A DNA stretch of 28,378 nt from a virus. Numbering within the stretch: position 1 is the stretch's first letter; every line of letters begins with the position of its first letter. The position numbers and the translations under genes were made by a program. The notes under the pieces were generated by a model that worked only from the letters and a program-made list of their open reading frames with translations, was not told the DNA's origin and did no database searches. Below, one piece after another: positions 1 through 6,866 of this stretch. The DNA lies in the IMG/VR virus record IMGVR_UViG_3300030329_002890, positions 1-28,378 of that record; one strand, given 5' to 3'.

Positions 1-213
1 GCGCACCAAATGTCTTACTACATAGGAGGGTCTCATGCTGAAACGAAAGAAGAAGTAGATCAAGTTGAAAAACAAGAACGTCAATGGTGTTCTTGGATGG
101 CAGAGTTGAGTGAAAAAGATGCAGAGTTTTGGTATGATAAAACCTACAAGAAAAACTTTTACTTGACTCCAGACGAATGTTTAGACTATGGAGTTATAGA
201 TGAAATCTTTTAA
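1..213 (+). CDS. ClpP-fold serine protease, C-terminal part (5' end outside the window)
   Basis: The reading frame is open from base 1, so the gene begins upstream. An ATG at position 10 lies inside the conserved core and is not a credible start. The first residues read A-H-Q-M, matching the ClpP block around the catalytic His (I-H-Q-P), so the His at bases 4-6 is probably the active-site residue. A charged helical stretch follows, then the typical ClpP ending: Y-L-T-P-D-E-C-L-D-Y-G-V-I-D-E-I-F, equivalent to the F-L-S-A-E-E-A-L-x-x-G-L-V-D-E-I of ClpP. The nucleophile Ser lies off the window. ClpP-fold enzymes in phages act as head maturation proteases or as free peptidases. With a second ClpP-like gene 264 bases on, this may be one half of a hetero-oligomeric pair. 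The family is fairly sure; the role is not. Confidence 0.75.
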   Translation, partial: AHQMSYYIGGSHAETKEEVDQVEKQERQWCSWMAELSEKDAEFWYDKTYKKNFYLTPDECLDYGVIDEIF

Positions 214-481
214 AAACCGCAGTCACGAAGTAGCTTATAATATGATGGAAATAAGTGTAGAGTTAATAGATGAAGTATTTAAAAAGGTAGACAAACTTGC
301 TGATGCTAACTCTCACAGAGAACGTAATGGTTTAAAACTTATTGACTCTGGACACTTTAGATGGGATATCAGGCAGCTCAAGATTAACACAAAAAACAAG
401 CTTGAGAAAATTATGAACTTACTAGAAGAGTATGGGGATGACGCAAAACTAGTCACTCACGAACCGGAGGAAAAAGAATGA
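200..481 (+). CDS. small helical protein between two ClpP-like genes, function unknown
   Basis: I do not recognise this 93-residue protein. The ATG overlaps the end of the preceding protease gene by 14 bases and has a GGAG ribosome site (190-193) six bases upstream. The last codons overlap the next protease start as ATGA, so the three genes look translationally coupled. The sequence is hydrophilic and probably all-helical: residues 10-35 and 55-78 look amphipathic, with alternating hydrophobic and Lys/Glu positions. The C-terminus is acidic (E-P-E-E-K-E). There is no membrane segment and no Cys. Its place between two proteases suggests a partner or adaptor, but that is only an inference from position. 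A small terminase subunit is another option for a small helical protein upstream of the large terminase, although no DNA-binding motif is evident. Confidence 0.7.
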   Translation: MKSFKNRSHEVAYNMMEISVELIDEVFKKVDKLADANSHRERNGLKLIDSGHFRWDIRQLKINTKNKLEKIMNLLEEYGDDAKLVTHEPEEKE

Positions 482-1125
482 AGAAACTATTGACCTTAGC
501 TATTTTGGGGGGTCTATTTTTAGGCACCTTTTTGTCAATTGAAAAAGAAGAAGTATTAGAGAACAAGTATGATGTTTCTATTGGAGCTATCGATGGCTAC
601 AGCATAGGACCTACACTAAAAGACTTTAAGAACGCAGCAAGAGCAAACGGAAAAGATAAAGTAATTGACATGGTTATAAACTCCGGTGGTGGGTCAGTTC
701 ATGTTGGGCTAGAGTTTATTGAAGAAATGAAATACTTTAAAAGCTTAGGTTACAAGTTCAACTGCTACGTTCGTAATGCATACTCTATGGGATTTATAAT
801 CTTACAATATTGTGACCATAGGATAGGGAGTTCTAATTCTACTTACATGCACCACCTAGTGCAGGTAGGATACGGCAGACCTGAAAGAACTGAAAATAAT
901 AAAAAGTTGTTTAAAGCACTTGACTTTTTCGATAATCTAGTGTTAGATGAAATCTCAAAAAGAATGGGCGTAAACCCTAAAGAGTTCTTTGAGATTTATA
1001 AAGATGACAAATGGTGGGATGCTAAAGAAGCTCTTAAGTCTAACATCATAGATGAGATAAAGCCATTTAGTTTAGTTGTAAAAAAAGTAAAATATAAATT
1101 CGTACCATTTTGGAGGAGATTTTAA
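478..1125 (+). CDS. ClpP/SppA-like serine protease with N-terminal membrane anchor
   Basis: This 215-residue protein has a ClpP/crotonase-type fold. Residues 66-77 (V-I-N-S-G-G-G-S-V-H-V-G) match the ClpP glycine-rich strand and loop that form the oxyanion hole. Ser103 in N-A-Y-S-M-G-F sits where ClpP has its nucleophile (A-S-M-A/G), and His125 in Y-M-H-H matches the M-I-H-Q catalytic His. The end (W-W-D-A-K-E-A-L, then I-I-D-E-I) matches the C-terminal ClpP block. The third catalytic residue is probably one of the two Asp in Y-K-D-D-K. Unlike cytosolic ClpP, the protein begins with two Lys and about 16 hydrophobic residues (4-19) with no clear A-x-A cleavage site, so it looks anchored, as in SppA-type peptidases. 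The start has a GGAGG site and overlaps the upstream stop as ATGA. Proteolysis is likely; the substrate (prohead, envelope or host protein) is unknown. Confidence 0.78.
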   Translation: MKKLLTLAILGGLFLGTFLSIEKEEVLENKYDVSIGAIDGYSIGPTLKDFKNAARANGKDKVIDMVINSGGGSVHVGLEFIEEMKYFKSLGYKFNCYVRNAYSMGFIILQYCDHRIGSSNSTYMHHLVQVGYGRPERTENNKKLFKALDFFDNLVLDEISKRMGVNPKEFFEIYKDDKWWDAKEALKSNIIDEIKPFSLVVKKVKYKFVPFWRRF

Positions 1126-1433
1126 TGAAGTATGAAATAGATGCAATCAGATGTTACCAATCAGTAATGTTTGAAAAAACTAACGAAACATTTTTTGCTT
1201 CTCGGCAGATTAATAATAGAAAACCATTAGAGTTAGAATTAATTCAAAATCTAAATGTGGTATCTGTCAGATCAGATAGAGATCATATTCTTATTCCTTT
1301 AACTAACATATCTTGTGTTTATCTAAAGTCTCCGATGAAAAAAGAGCAGGAAGAAAAAGACATAGCAGAGAGAGCTAAGATACCTACTCCGAATATAATT
1401 AAAAAACCAAAAGTAAAAAGATCAGCATACTAG
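1125..1433 (+). CDS. small conserved-looking phage protein, function unknown
   Basis: The ATG overlaps the protease stop as TAATG and has a GGAGGAG site at 1112-1118, seven bases upstream. An in-frame TTG at 1110 would lie at that ribosome site, so I reject it as the start. The 102-residue product falls in two parts. Residues 1-68 look like a small beta domain with alternating hydrophobics, including N-V-V-S-V-R-S-D and I-L-I-P-L-T-N-I. Residues 69-102 form a highly charged tail that ends basic and Pro-rich (K-K-P-K-V-K-R). The pattern resembles short hypothetical proteins found near packaging genes in marine phages, but I cannot name a family. It lies between the protease and the oxygenase in the same transcription unit. 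A nucleic-acid-binding or adaptor role would suit the basic tail, as an inference only. Confidence 0.75.
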   Translation: MKYEIDAIRCYQSVMFEKTNETFFASRQINNRKPLELELIQNLNVVSVRSDRDHILIPLTNISCVYLKSPMKKEQEEKDIAERAKIPTPNIIKKPKVKRSAY

Positions 1434-1443
1434 GAGCTATTTC

Positions 1444-2322
1444 ATGAGTGGTAAGAACGCAAAAAAAGCAAGAAAAGAAGCAAAAGAAAATGAGTCCGAA
1501 CAAGATAAACTAAAACGATTAGCTGAAGCTACAGACTTTAAATTAATGAAACCTTTTGGTCCATCGTTTGGTATGTTTGTTATGCCAGATGAAATGACGA
1601 AAGCTTTGCTAAAAAAGTCTGATGAAATACTAGAGGATAGAAACAGAGTAGACTGGGGTAAAAACCTTGTAGGTCAAATTGCAGAGGAGCCTTGGATTTC
1701 TAATGAAGACTTAGATGAGATTGGAGCACTAAAGTATTTAGAAGGTATGCTGTATAACTACGTATGGAATGCTCTAGCTTCCGATGGTCATCAAGTAGAA
1801 CTTTTAGAAGTTAGTCTAGATCATGCATGGATTGTCAGTCAGTATGAAGGAGAATACAACCCTGTTCACTTTCATACCTACTGTGATCTTTCTTCTGTAT
1901 TATACTTAAAAGTACCACCACTTGACGAAAGATCCAAGAACAAAGAGTTACCAGATTATAAATTTTCTAGAGATGGGATGATTGAGTTTATCTACAAAAC
2001 AGCTTGCCCTGGAGGTTTAGAGAAAGGTTCACTGTCTTTTACCCCTGAGCCAGGAAAATTAGTTATCTTTCCATCTAACCTTTTGCATACAGTTTATCCA
2101 TTTAAAGGAGAAGGTGAACGTAGGTCTATAGCTTTTAACTCTCATTGGAACGCAAGACTTAAAGGTGGAAAAGTATTTGACAAATCATTTAGAATGAAGT
2201 CAGATCAAAAAAACGAAGAGTATCAAAAGACATTAAAATCAAAAAACGAGGAATCTGGATTTGCAAAACGTAAACAGGGAAGCCCTGATAGCGGAGCTTC
2301 AGAAAAGGAAGACAAAGTCTGA
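1444..2322 (+). CDS. 2-oxoglutarate/Fe(II)-dependent oxygenase (2OG-FeII_Oxy_5-like)
   Basis: This 292-residue protein has the core of the 2OG-FeII_Oxy_5 type common in cyanophages and other marine phages. The iron-binding segment is P-V-H142-F-H144, followed by the strand L-S-S-V-L-Y-L-K-V-P, typically L-S-G-V-Y-Y-L-K-V-P in the family. The distal His is H215 in P-S-N-L-L-H-T-V-Y-P-F. The 2OG-binding Arg is R226 or R227 in G-E-R-R-S-I-A-F-N. All needed residues are present, so the enzyme should be active, using oxygen and 2-oxoglutarate to hydroxylate an unknown substrate. The core is flanked by a Lys/Glu-rich N-terminal tail (residues 1-30) and a charged C-terminal extension (about 240-292), unusual for the family. 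The start has an AGGAG site. The last 62 bases overlap the terminase gene in another frame, which may couple their translation. Confidence 0.85.
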   Translation: MSGKNAKKARKEAKENESEQDKLKRLAEATDFKLMKPFGPSFGMFVMPDEMTKALLKKSDEILEDRNRVDWGKNLVGQIAEEPWISNEDLDEIGALKYLEGMLYNYVWNALASDGHQVELLEVSLDHAWIVSQYEGEYNPVHFHTYCDLSSVLYLKVPPLDERSKNKELPDYKFSRDGMIEFIYKTACPGGLEKGSLSFTPEPGKLVIFPSNLLHTVYPFKGEGERRSIAFNSHWNARLKGGKVFDKSFRMKSDQKNEEYQKTLKSKNEESGFAKRKQGSPDSGASEKEDKV

Positions 2323-3742
2323 AAAACCTAAGTTTGTATTTGATGAATTTTGTTTTAACAAACAAGTTAATTTTCTTCGTGGTCCAGGCTCAAGGTTTAG
2401 AAATGCTGTATGTTCTCGTAGAGCAGGTAAGACAGTCGGTATAGCTGCTGATATGATTGACTCTGCATTGGGTAATGAAGAAGTTAATCTACTTTATATT
2501 ACTATAACTCAACAACAGGCTAGAGCAATCATATGGTCTGACCTAGTTAAGATTATAGAAGAGTTTGAGTTAGAATGTAAAACAGACAATGTTAGATTAA
2601 CAATAACTTTTCCTAACAAGTCTAAGATTTACATAGCAGGAGCAAAGGATAGAACAGAGATAGAAAAATTTAGAGGTTGGAAACTAATGAAGTGCTACAT
2701 AGATGAGTGCCAATCATTTAGATCCTATCTGAAAGAATTGATAAACGATATTATAATACCTGCCCTAAGGGACAAAAGAGGACAATTATTTCTTACAGGA
2801 ACTCCAGGTCCAGTCAAGGCAGGTATATTTTTTGAATATTCTCAATCTAAAAACTGGGAGGGACATCACTGGACTGCATTTGATAATCCACATATGCACT
2901 TACCACCTGCCCTAGACTTAGAAGAGATACTAAAAGAAGAAAGAATTATAAGAGGAATCGACGAATCCGATCCATCTTATATAAGAGAAACATATGGAAA
3001 ATGGGTAGAAGACAAAGATGCGCTCGTATTTAAGTTCAATAAAGCAAAAAACATCTATGATAAACTCCCTACTGAAGGCGAGTGGAACTATATCATTGGT
3101 ATTGATATTGGCTACAATGACAGTGATGCTATCGCTGTTATCGGTTATAATACGCACCACAAAAAAGTCTACTTGGTGGACGAACATGTCAAAAACAAAC
3201 AAAACATTAGTCAACTGGTTGCGGTTATAAATGAATATAAGGACTTATATAATCCTATTAGGATGGTCATGGACGCAGGAGCCTTAGGTAAAAAGATTCA
3301 AGAGGAGCTTCGAATGAGGCATGGTCTTAATATCGAGGCTGCTGACAAGACCCGAAAGGTAGAATTTATAGAGCTATTAAATGATGACTTACGAACTGAA
3401 AAATTTAAAGCCTTCAAGAGTTCTCTATTTGAAGAGGATTGCATGTTGGTACAGTGGGACAAGGATTCGAAAATTCGTAATCCAGAAAGACCAAAGATTT
3501 CAGACACTTATCACTCTGACATCTGTGACGCTGTACTGTATGCTTGGAGGGAATGCCGTCATTATCTATCTGAAAAGCCAAAAGACCAGCCAACAGAAGG
3601 ATCAGATGCCTACATGAAAGAGCTAGAAATGAAGGAAGCTAGAGAATGTGAAGAACGTAAGAAAGATCCATATGCCTTTGAATTAGAGAAGTTATATGAG
3701 CAGGATATGGAAGAATTAGATAATATAATGGATGAACAATAG
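2261..3742 (+). CDS. terL: large terminase subunit (ATPase and nuclease), TTG start
   Basis: This is the DNA-packaging motor, which cuts the genome and pumps it through the portal using ATP. The ATPase domain has Walker A S52-R-R-A-G-K-T58, Walker B K-C-Y-I-D148-E149 and the coupling motif T179-G-T-P. The RNase H-like nuclease domain supplies D282 (G-I-D-I-G-Y), D338 (V-M-D-A-G) and D420/D423 (S-D-I-C-D-A). At 493 residues it is a normal full length. The start cannot be ATG: the frame is closed by a TAA at 2234-2236 and the first in-frame ATG lies beyond Walker A. TTG at 2261 has GAGGAA at 2248-2253 seven bases upstream; CTG at 2255 or 2285 is less well placed. The gene begins inside the oxygenase gene and is followed by a small gene and the portal. 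The acidic tail (residues 455-493) is typical. No small subunit is recognisable nearby. Confidence 0.96.
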   Translation: MQNVNREALIAELQKRKTKSEKPKFVFDEFCFNKQVNFLRGPGSRFRNAVCSRRAGKTVGIAADMIDSALGNEEVNLLYITITQQQARAIIWSDLVKIIEEFELECKTDNVRLTITFPNKSKIYIAGAKDRTEIEKFRGWKLMKCYIDECQSFRSYLKELINDIIIPALRDKRGQLFLTGTPGPVKAGIFFEYSQSKNWEGHHWTAFDNPHMHLPPALDLEEILKEERIIRGIDESDPSYIRETYGKWVEDKDALVFKFNKAKNIYDKLPTEGEWNYIIGIDIGYNDSDAIAVIGYNTHHKKVYLVDEHVKNKQNISQLVAVINEYKDLYNPIRMVMDAGALGKKIQEELRMRHGLNIEAADKTRKVEFIELLNDDLRTEKFKAFKSSLFEEDCMLVQWDKDSKIRNPERPKISDTYHSDICDAVLYAWRECRHYLSEKPKDQPTEGSDAYMKELEMKEARECEERKKDPYAFELEKLYEQDMEELDNIMDEQ

Positions 3743-3750
3743 GAGAGGAC

Positions 3751-3981
3751 ATGTTAAATGAACTTGATGACGTTAAGTCCTTTATTATATGGTGTAAAAA
3801 TAATAAAGTAAAATCGTTTAGGTCAAAAGAGCTAGAGTTCGAACTTTCTGACATAGGATTAGTAGAGGGTTTAGCTAACGTAGAGGAACTACAAAAGCAC
3901 TTAGACGAATCTAAACATGAAAATGAACAAATACAAAAACAAGAAGACGATGAACTAATGTTTTGGTCTTCTAATACTTAG
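3751..3981 (+). CDS. small acidic protein between terminase and portal, function unknown
   Basis: This 76-residue protein follows the terminase stop by eight bases and has an AGGAGAGG site directly in front of its ATG. The portal gene begins nine bases after its stop. Residues 1-30 look like a compact helix-turn-helix-sized unit (D-D-V-K-S-F-I-I-W-C-K, then K-S-F-R-S-K-E-L-E-F). Residues 40-70 form a charged helix rich in Glu, Gln and Lys, probably a coiled coil. It is acidic overall. The position between terminase and portal and the tight spacing suggest a packaging or assembly accessory, but nothing in the sequence identifies a family. A small terminase subunit displaced downstream is a weak alternative. 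Confidence 0.75.
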   Translation: MLNELDDVKSFIIWCKNNKVKSFRSKELEFELSDIGLVEGLANVEELQKHLDESKHENEQIQKQEDDELMFWSSNT

Positions 3982-3989
3982 GATATTTC

Positions 3990-5897
3990 ATGGGTATTTA
4001 TTCAGAAATTAACGGAAGTAAATGGTGGTTAGCCAGTAATAATGACTTATATCAAGAACTATTCTCTTACGTTAATAATCTAGATAGTAAACAACAGTAT
4101 AGATCAGCTGATAATCTAAGGTATGCTAGGTTATACGGAAACTTTGATTACTTTGGTCTAAATGCTTTAAATTATTACAGAGTTGAAGCCTCCTACAATG
4201 TAACCAATCGGGTTACTCTTAACGTAGTGCAGTCTATGGTAGATACTGTAGTCTCAAAGATAACTAAAAATAAACCAAAAGCTACATTCCTCACCTCTGG
4301 TGGGGATTTTAGTTTACAGACTAAAGCTAAAAAACTTACAAAATTTGTAGAAGGTATTTACGCTCACACTGATTTTTATGAAAAAGCTACTATGGCATTT
4401 CAAGATGCTTGTATTTTTGGCACAGGCTGTCTTAAAATTTTTATAGAAGACGGTCAAATAAAAACAGAAAGAGTAATGATTGAAGAGATAAAGATAGATG
4501 ATGTAGAATCTTTTTATGCTAAACCAAGACAAATCCATCAAGTTAAGTATGTTCAAAAATCTGTTTTAAAAGAAACTTTTCCAGGTTTTGAAATAGAAAT
4601 AGATCAAGCCATGAACACAGACGATAACAGTTTTCAAGACTATCAATCGTCTACATATAAAGACATGGTAAAAGTTGTAGAGTCTTGGCACCTAAAGTCT
4701 GGACCAAAAGCAAAAGACGGTAAGCATACTATTTGTATCTCTAGTGCTACTCTCTTTGAAGAAGAGTATGATAAAGATTACTTCCCCTTTGTATTCTTTA
4801 GATGGGGTGACAGACCTGTTGGTTTCTTTGGTCAAGGTTTAGCTGAACAGCTACAAGGTATTCAACTAGAGATTAATAAAATACTAAGAACAATACAAGT
4901 ATCAATGCACCTTGTCAGTGTTCCTAAGTTACTAGTAGAAGCTAGTTCTAAAATCGTATCATCTCACCTTAACAACCGCATAGGTGGGATTATTAAGTAT
5001 GCAGGAACTCCTCCAGCTTATGCTCCTCTTGGTGGTATCCCAGGTGAACTATTCTCTCACCTAGATCGTCTATATCAAAGAGCTTATGAAATATCCGGTA
5101 TCTCTCAACTAGCAGCTCAATCCTTAAAACCTGCTGGTCTAGACTCAGGTAAAGCTCTAAGAGAGTTCAATGATCTAGAGACTGAAAGATTTATGTCAGT
5201 AGCTAAACGATATGAAAAAACTTTTATGGATGCTGCTGAGATTATGATAGACATGGCTAGAGATTTATACCTTGCAGAAGGTGAGTTTAAAGTAAAAGCT
5301 AAAGATGGTAAGTTTGTAGAAAGTATTAGTTGGAAAGATGTAGACATGGATAAAGATAAGTACATGATGCAAGTATTTCCTACCTCTGCCTTATCTAACA
5401 CTCCTGCTGCCAGACTAGCAGACGTTCAAGACCTATTGGCTGCTGGTTTCATAGATAAAGAAGATGCCTTAAGTTTACTAGACTTCCCAGACTTAGAATC
5501 TACAATGAACTTACTAAATGCTGATTCTAAAAACTTAGAAAGAATCATAGAAAAAATGATGGATGAAGGAGAATACTTTCCACCTGAACCATATCAGAAT
5601 CTTGAAAACTGCCTAAGAAAAACACAACAAGCTTATTTATTATACAAAGTCCAAGGTGCTCCAGACGATAGACTAGAGCTTCTAAGACAGTTTATGGAAG
5701 ACTGTCAGAATCTTTTAGAAAGGGCTAGAGCAGAGGTACCAGGACCACAAGAACTTACACAAGAATTAGCAGCACAAGGAGCAGCTACAGCAGCAGCAGA
5801 AGTAGCTGAAAATATTCCACAAGAGCAAGGTCTATTAGAATCTGGAGCCATAGACCTAAGTGAACAAGCAGTAGATGACCAGCAGGTTATAGAATAA
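3990..5897 (+). CDS. portal (head-tail connector) protein
   Basis: Twelve copies of the portal form the ring at the special vertex through which DNA enters and leaves. The 635-residue length lies between the T7 (about 535) and P22 (about 725) portals. Residues 50-110 hold the tyrosine-rich start and a N-V-V-Q-S-M-V-D-T helix with K-N-K-P-K, typical of the portal N-terminal region. The block A-C-I-F-G-T-G-C-L-K-I-F around residues 141-152 matches the portal wing motif G-T-G-x-x-K. The region about residues 270-400 (W-G-D-R-P-V-G-F-F-G-Q-G, then G-K-A-L-R-E-F-N-D) contains the long helix of the clip and stem. The C-terminus is acidic, Ala/Glu/Gln-rich and probably helical, as in portal barrels. 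It follows the terminase block and precedes scaffold and capsid, the canonical order. A weak GGAT site precedes the ATG. Confidence 0.93.
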   Translation: MGIYSEINGSKWWLASNNDLYQELFSYVNNLDSKQQYRSADNLRYARLYGNFDYFGLNALNYYRVEASYNVTNRVTLNVVQSMVDTVVSKITKNKPKATFLTSGGDFSLQTKAKKLTKFVEGIYAHTDFYEKATMAFQDACIFGTGCLKIFIEDGQIKTERVMIEEIKIDDVESFYAKPRQIHQVKYVQKSVLKETFPGFEIEIDQAMNTDDNSFQDYQSSTYKDMVKVVESWHLKSGPKAKDGKHTICISSATLFEEEYDKDYFPFVFFRWGDRPVGFFGQGLAEQLQGIQLEINKILRTIQVSMHLVSVPKLLVEASSKIVSSHLNNRIGGIIKYAGTPPAYAPLGGIPGELFSHLDRLYQRAYEISGISQLAAQSLKPAGLDSGKALREFNDLETERFMSVAKRYEKTFMDAAEIMIDMARDLYLAEGEFKVKAKDGKFVESISWKDVDMDKDKYMMQVFPTSALSNTPAARLADVQDLLAAGFIDKEDALSLLDFPDLESTMNLLNADSKNLERIIEKMMDEGEYFPPEPYQNLENCLRKTQQAYLLYKVQGAPDDRLELLRQFMEDCQNLLERARAEVPGPQELTQELAAQGAATAAAEVAENIPQEQGLLESGAIDLSEQAVDDQQVIE

Positions 5898-5932
5898 AAT
5901 ATAATAAGAATACAATAGTAGATCAGTAGATC
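5885..5932 (+). promoter_or_regulatory. candidate late promoter in front of scaffold and capsid genes
   Basis: The 66-base gap after the portal stop holds a TATAAT box (5900-5905) in an AT-rich run beginning at the stop codon. Bases 5899-5915 match 22485-22501, in front of the fibre module, at 15 of 17 positions; extended to 34 bases the match is 25 of 34 by hand. No good -35 box lies 17 bases upstream, so it may be a promoter for a phage polymerase or a weak host promoter. Two tandem AGTAGATC copies follow at 5917-5932. The positional conservation is seen; promoter activity is inferred. Confidence 0.35.
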
Positions 5933-5963
5933 GGGTACCACCCAAAAAGCTAAAGGAGCCAAA

Positions 5964-6836
5964 ATGGAGAACACACATGAGCATCTAAATGATGTTGTAA
6001 TGAACCAAGAATCTGACTTAGATGCGTCTGAGGAAGTTGAACAGTCATTAGAAGAAGCTAGAGAACCTGAAAAAAGCGATGATTTTTCACGTAAGTTTGC
6101 TGCTTTGAGCAGAAGAGAAAAAGAAATTAGAGCAAAAGAAGCAGAATATGACAAGCGCATAGCTGAGTTAGAAGAAAGATTAGGCTCTTTTGGTAAAAAA
6201 CCTGAACCGGAACCAGAGTTACCGATAGAATACAGGTTGAAAAAAGACCCACTTAGAGCCCTAGAGGATATAGGTCTTAGTTATGATAAATTAACTGAGC
6301 TAGCATTGAATGATGGAAAACTTACTCCAGAAATGCAAATGCGATTAATGCGTGAAGAATTAGAAGGTGGTTATAAAAAGAAGTTTGAAGAGTTAGAAAA
6401 CAGACTTTTAGAAAAAGAAAGAAGTGATGAACAAAGACGGTATGATGATATTCAAAGAGGTTTTCAAAACGAGATAGAAGACTTTGTTGAATCTAATCCA
6501 GATAGGTATGAACTAATACAAGCAAACGAAGCAAATGATATTATTTATGACGTTATTGAAGAGCATTACAACGACACTGGTAGAATCTTAGACATAGAAG
6601 AAGCTGCCGAAGCCGTTGAAAGTTATCTAGAAGAAGAAGCTGAAAAGCTACTAAGTCTAGGTAAACTTCGTTCTAAGTTTGGTATAGAGAACGATTTTGA
6701 GCAAGAGGAGTCCCCAAGACAGTCGCAAGTAACACTGTCAAACGCCATGTCTGCTCAGGCGAATGAAAGAGTAGCTAAAAAGTTATCGGATGAAGAAAGT
6801 AAGGCTCTTGCAGCCAAAATGTTAAAATGGGAATAA
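5964..6836 (+). CDS. capsid assembly scaffolding protein
   Basis: Scaffolding proteins guide capsid subunits to form the procapsid and then leave. I call this from position directly before the capsid gene and from composition: 290 residues, strongly acidic and Glu/Lys-rich, with no hydrophobic core and long predicted helices. Residues about 38-75 form a coiled coil (S-R-R-E-K-E-I-R-A-K-E-A, then R-I-A-E-L-E-E-R-L), and residues 120-160 form another. The C-terminus (S-D-E-E-S-K-A-L-A-A-K-M-L-K-W-E) is a short charged helix, as in scaffolds that contact the coat through their C-terminal end. The length is close to T7 gp9 (about 307). The start has an AAAGGAG site. The gene is probably transcribed with the capsid gene from the candidate promoter just upstream. 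Confidence is high for the role although sequence families here are very divergent. Confidence 0.88.
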   Translation: MENTHEHLNDVVMNQESDLDASEEVEQSLEEAREPEKSDDFSRKFAALSRREKEIRAKEAEYDKRIAELEERLGSFGKKPEPEPELPIEYRLKKDPLRALEDIGLSYDKLTELALNDGKLTPEMQMRLMREELEGGYKKKFEELENRLLEKERSDEQRRYDDIQRGFQNEIEDFVESNPDRYELIQANEANDIIYDVIEEHYNDTGRILDIEEAAEAVESYLEEEAEKLLSLGKLRSKFGIENDFEQEESPRQSQVTLSNAMSAQANERVAKKLSDEESKALAAKMLKWE

Positions 6837-6866
6837 TTAATTTACTAAACTTAAAGGAGTTTAAAA

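Noticed and set aside
1110-1125. TTG start at 1110 for the 102-residue protein
   Set aside because: It would overlap the GGAGGAG site itself, while ATG 1125 lies at the right distance from it.
5705-6160. Open frame of 151 codons on the minus strand across the portal end and scaffold start
   Set aside because: It mirrors Glu/Lys and Ala-rich coding on the plus strand, gives a Ser/Leu-rich product without motifs, and crosses a gap with a probable promoter.
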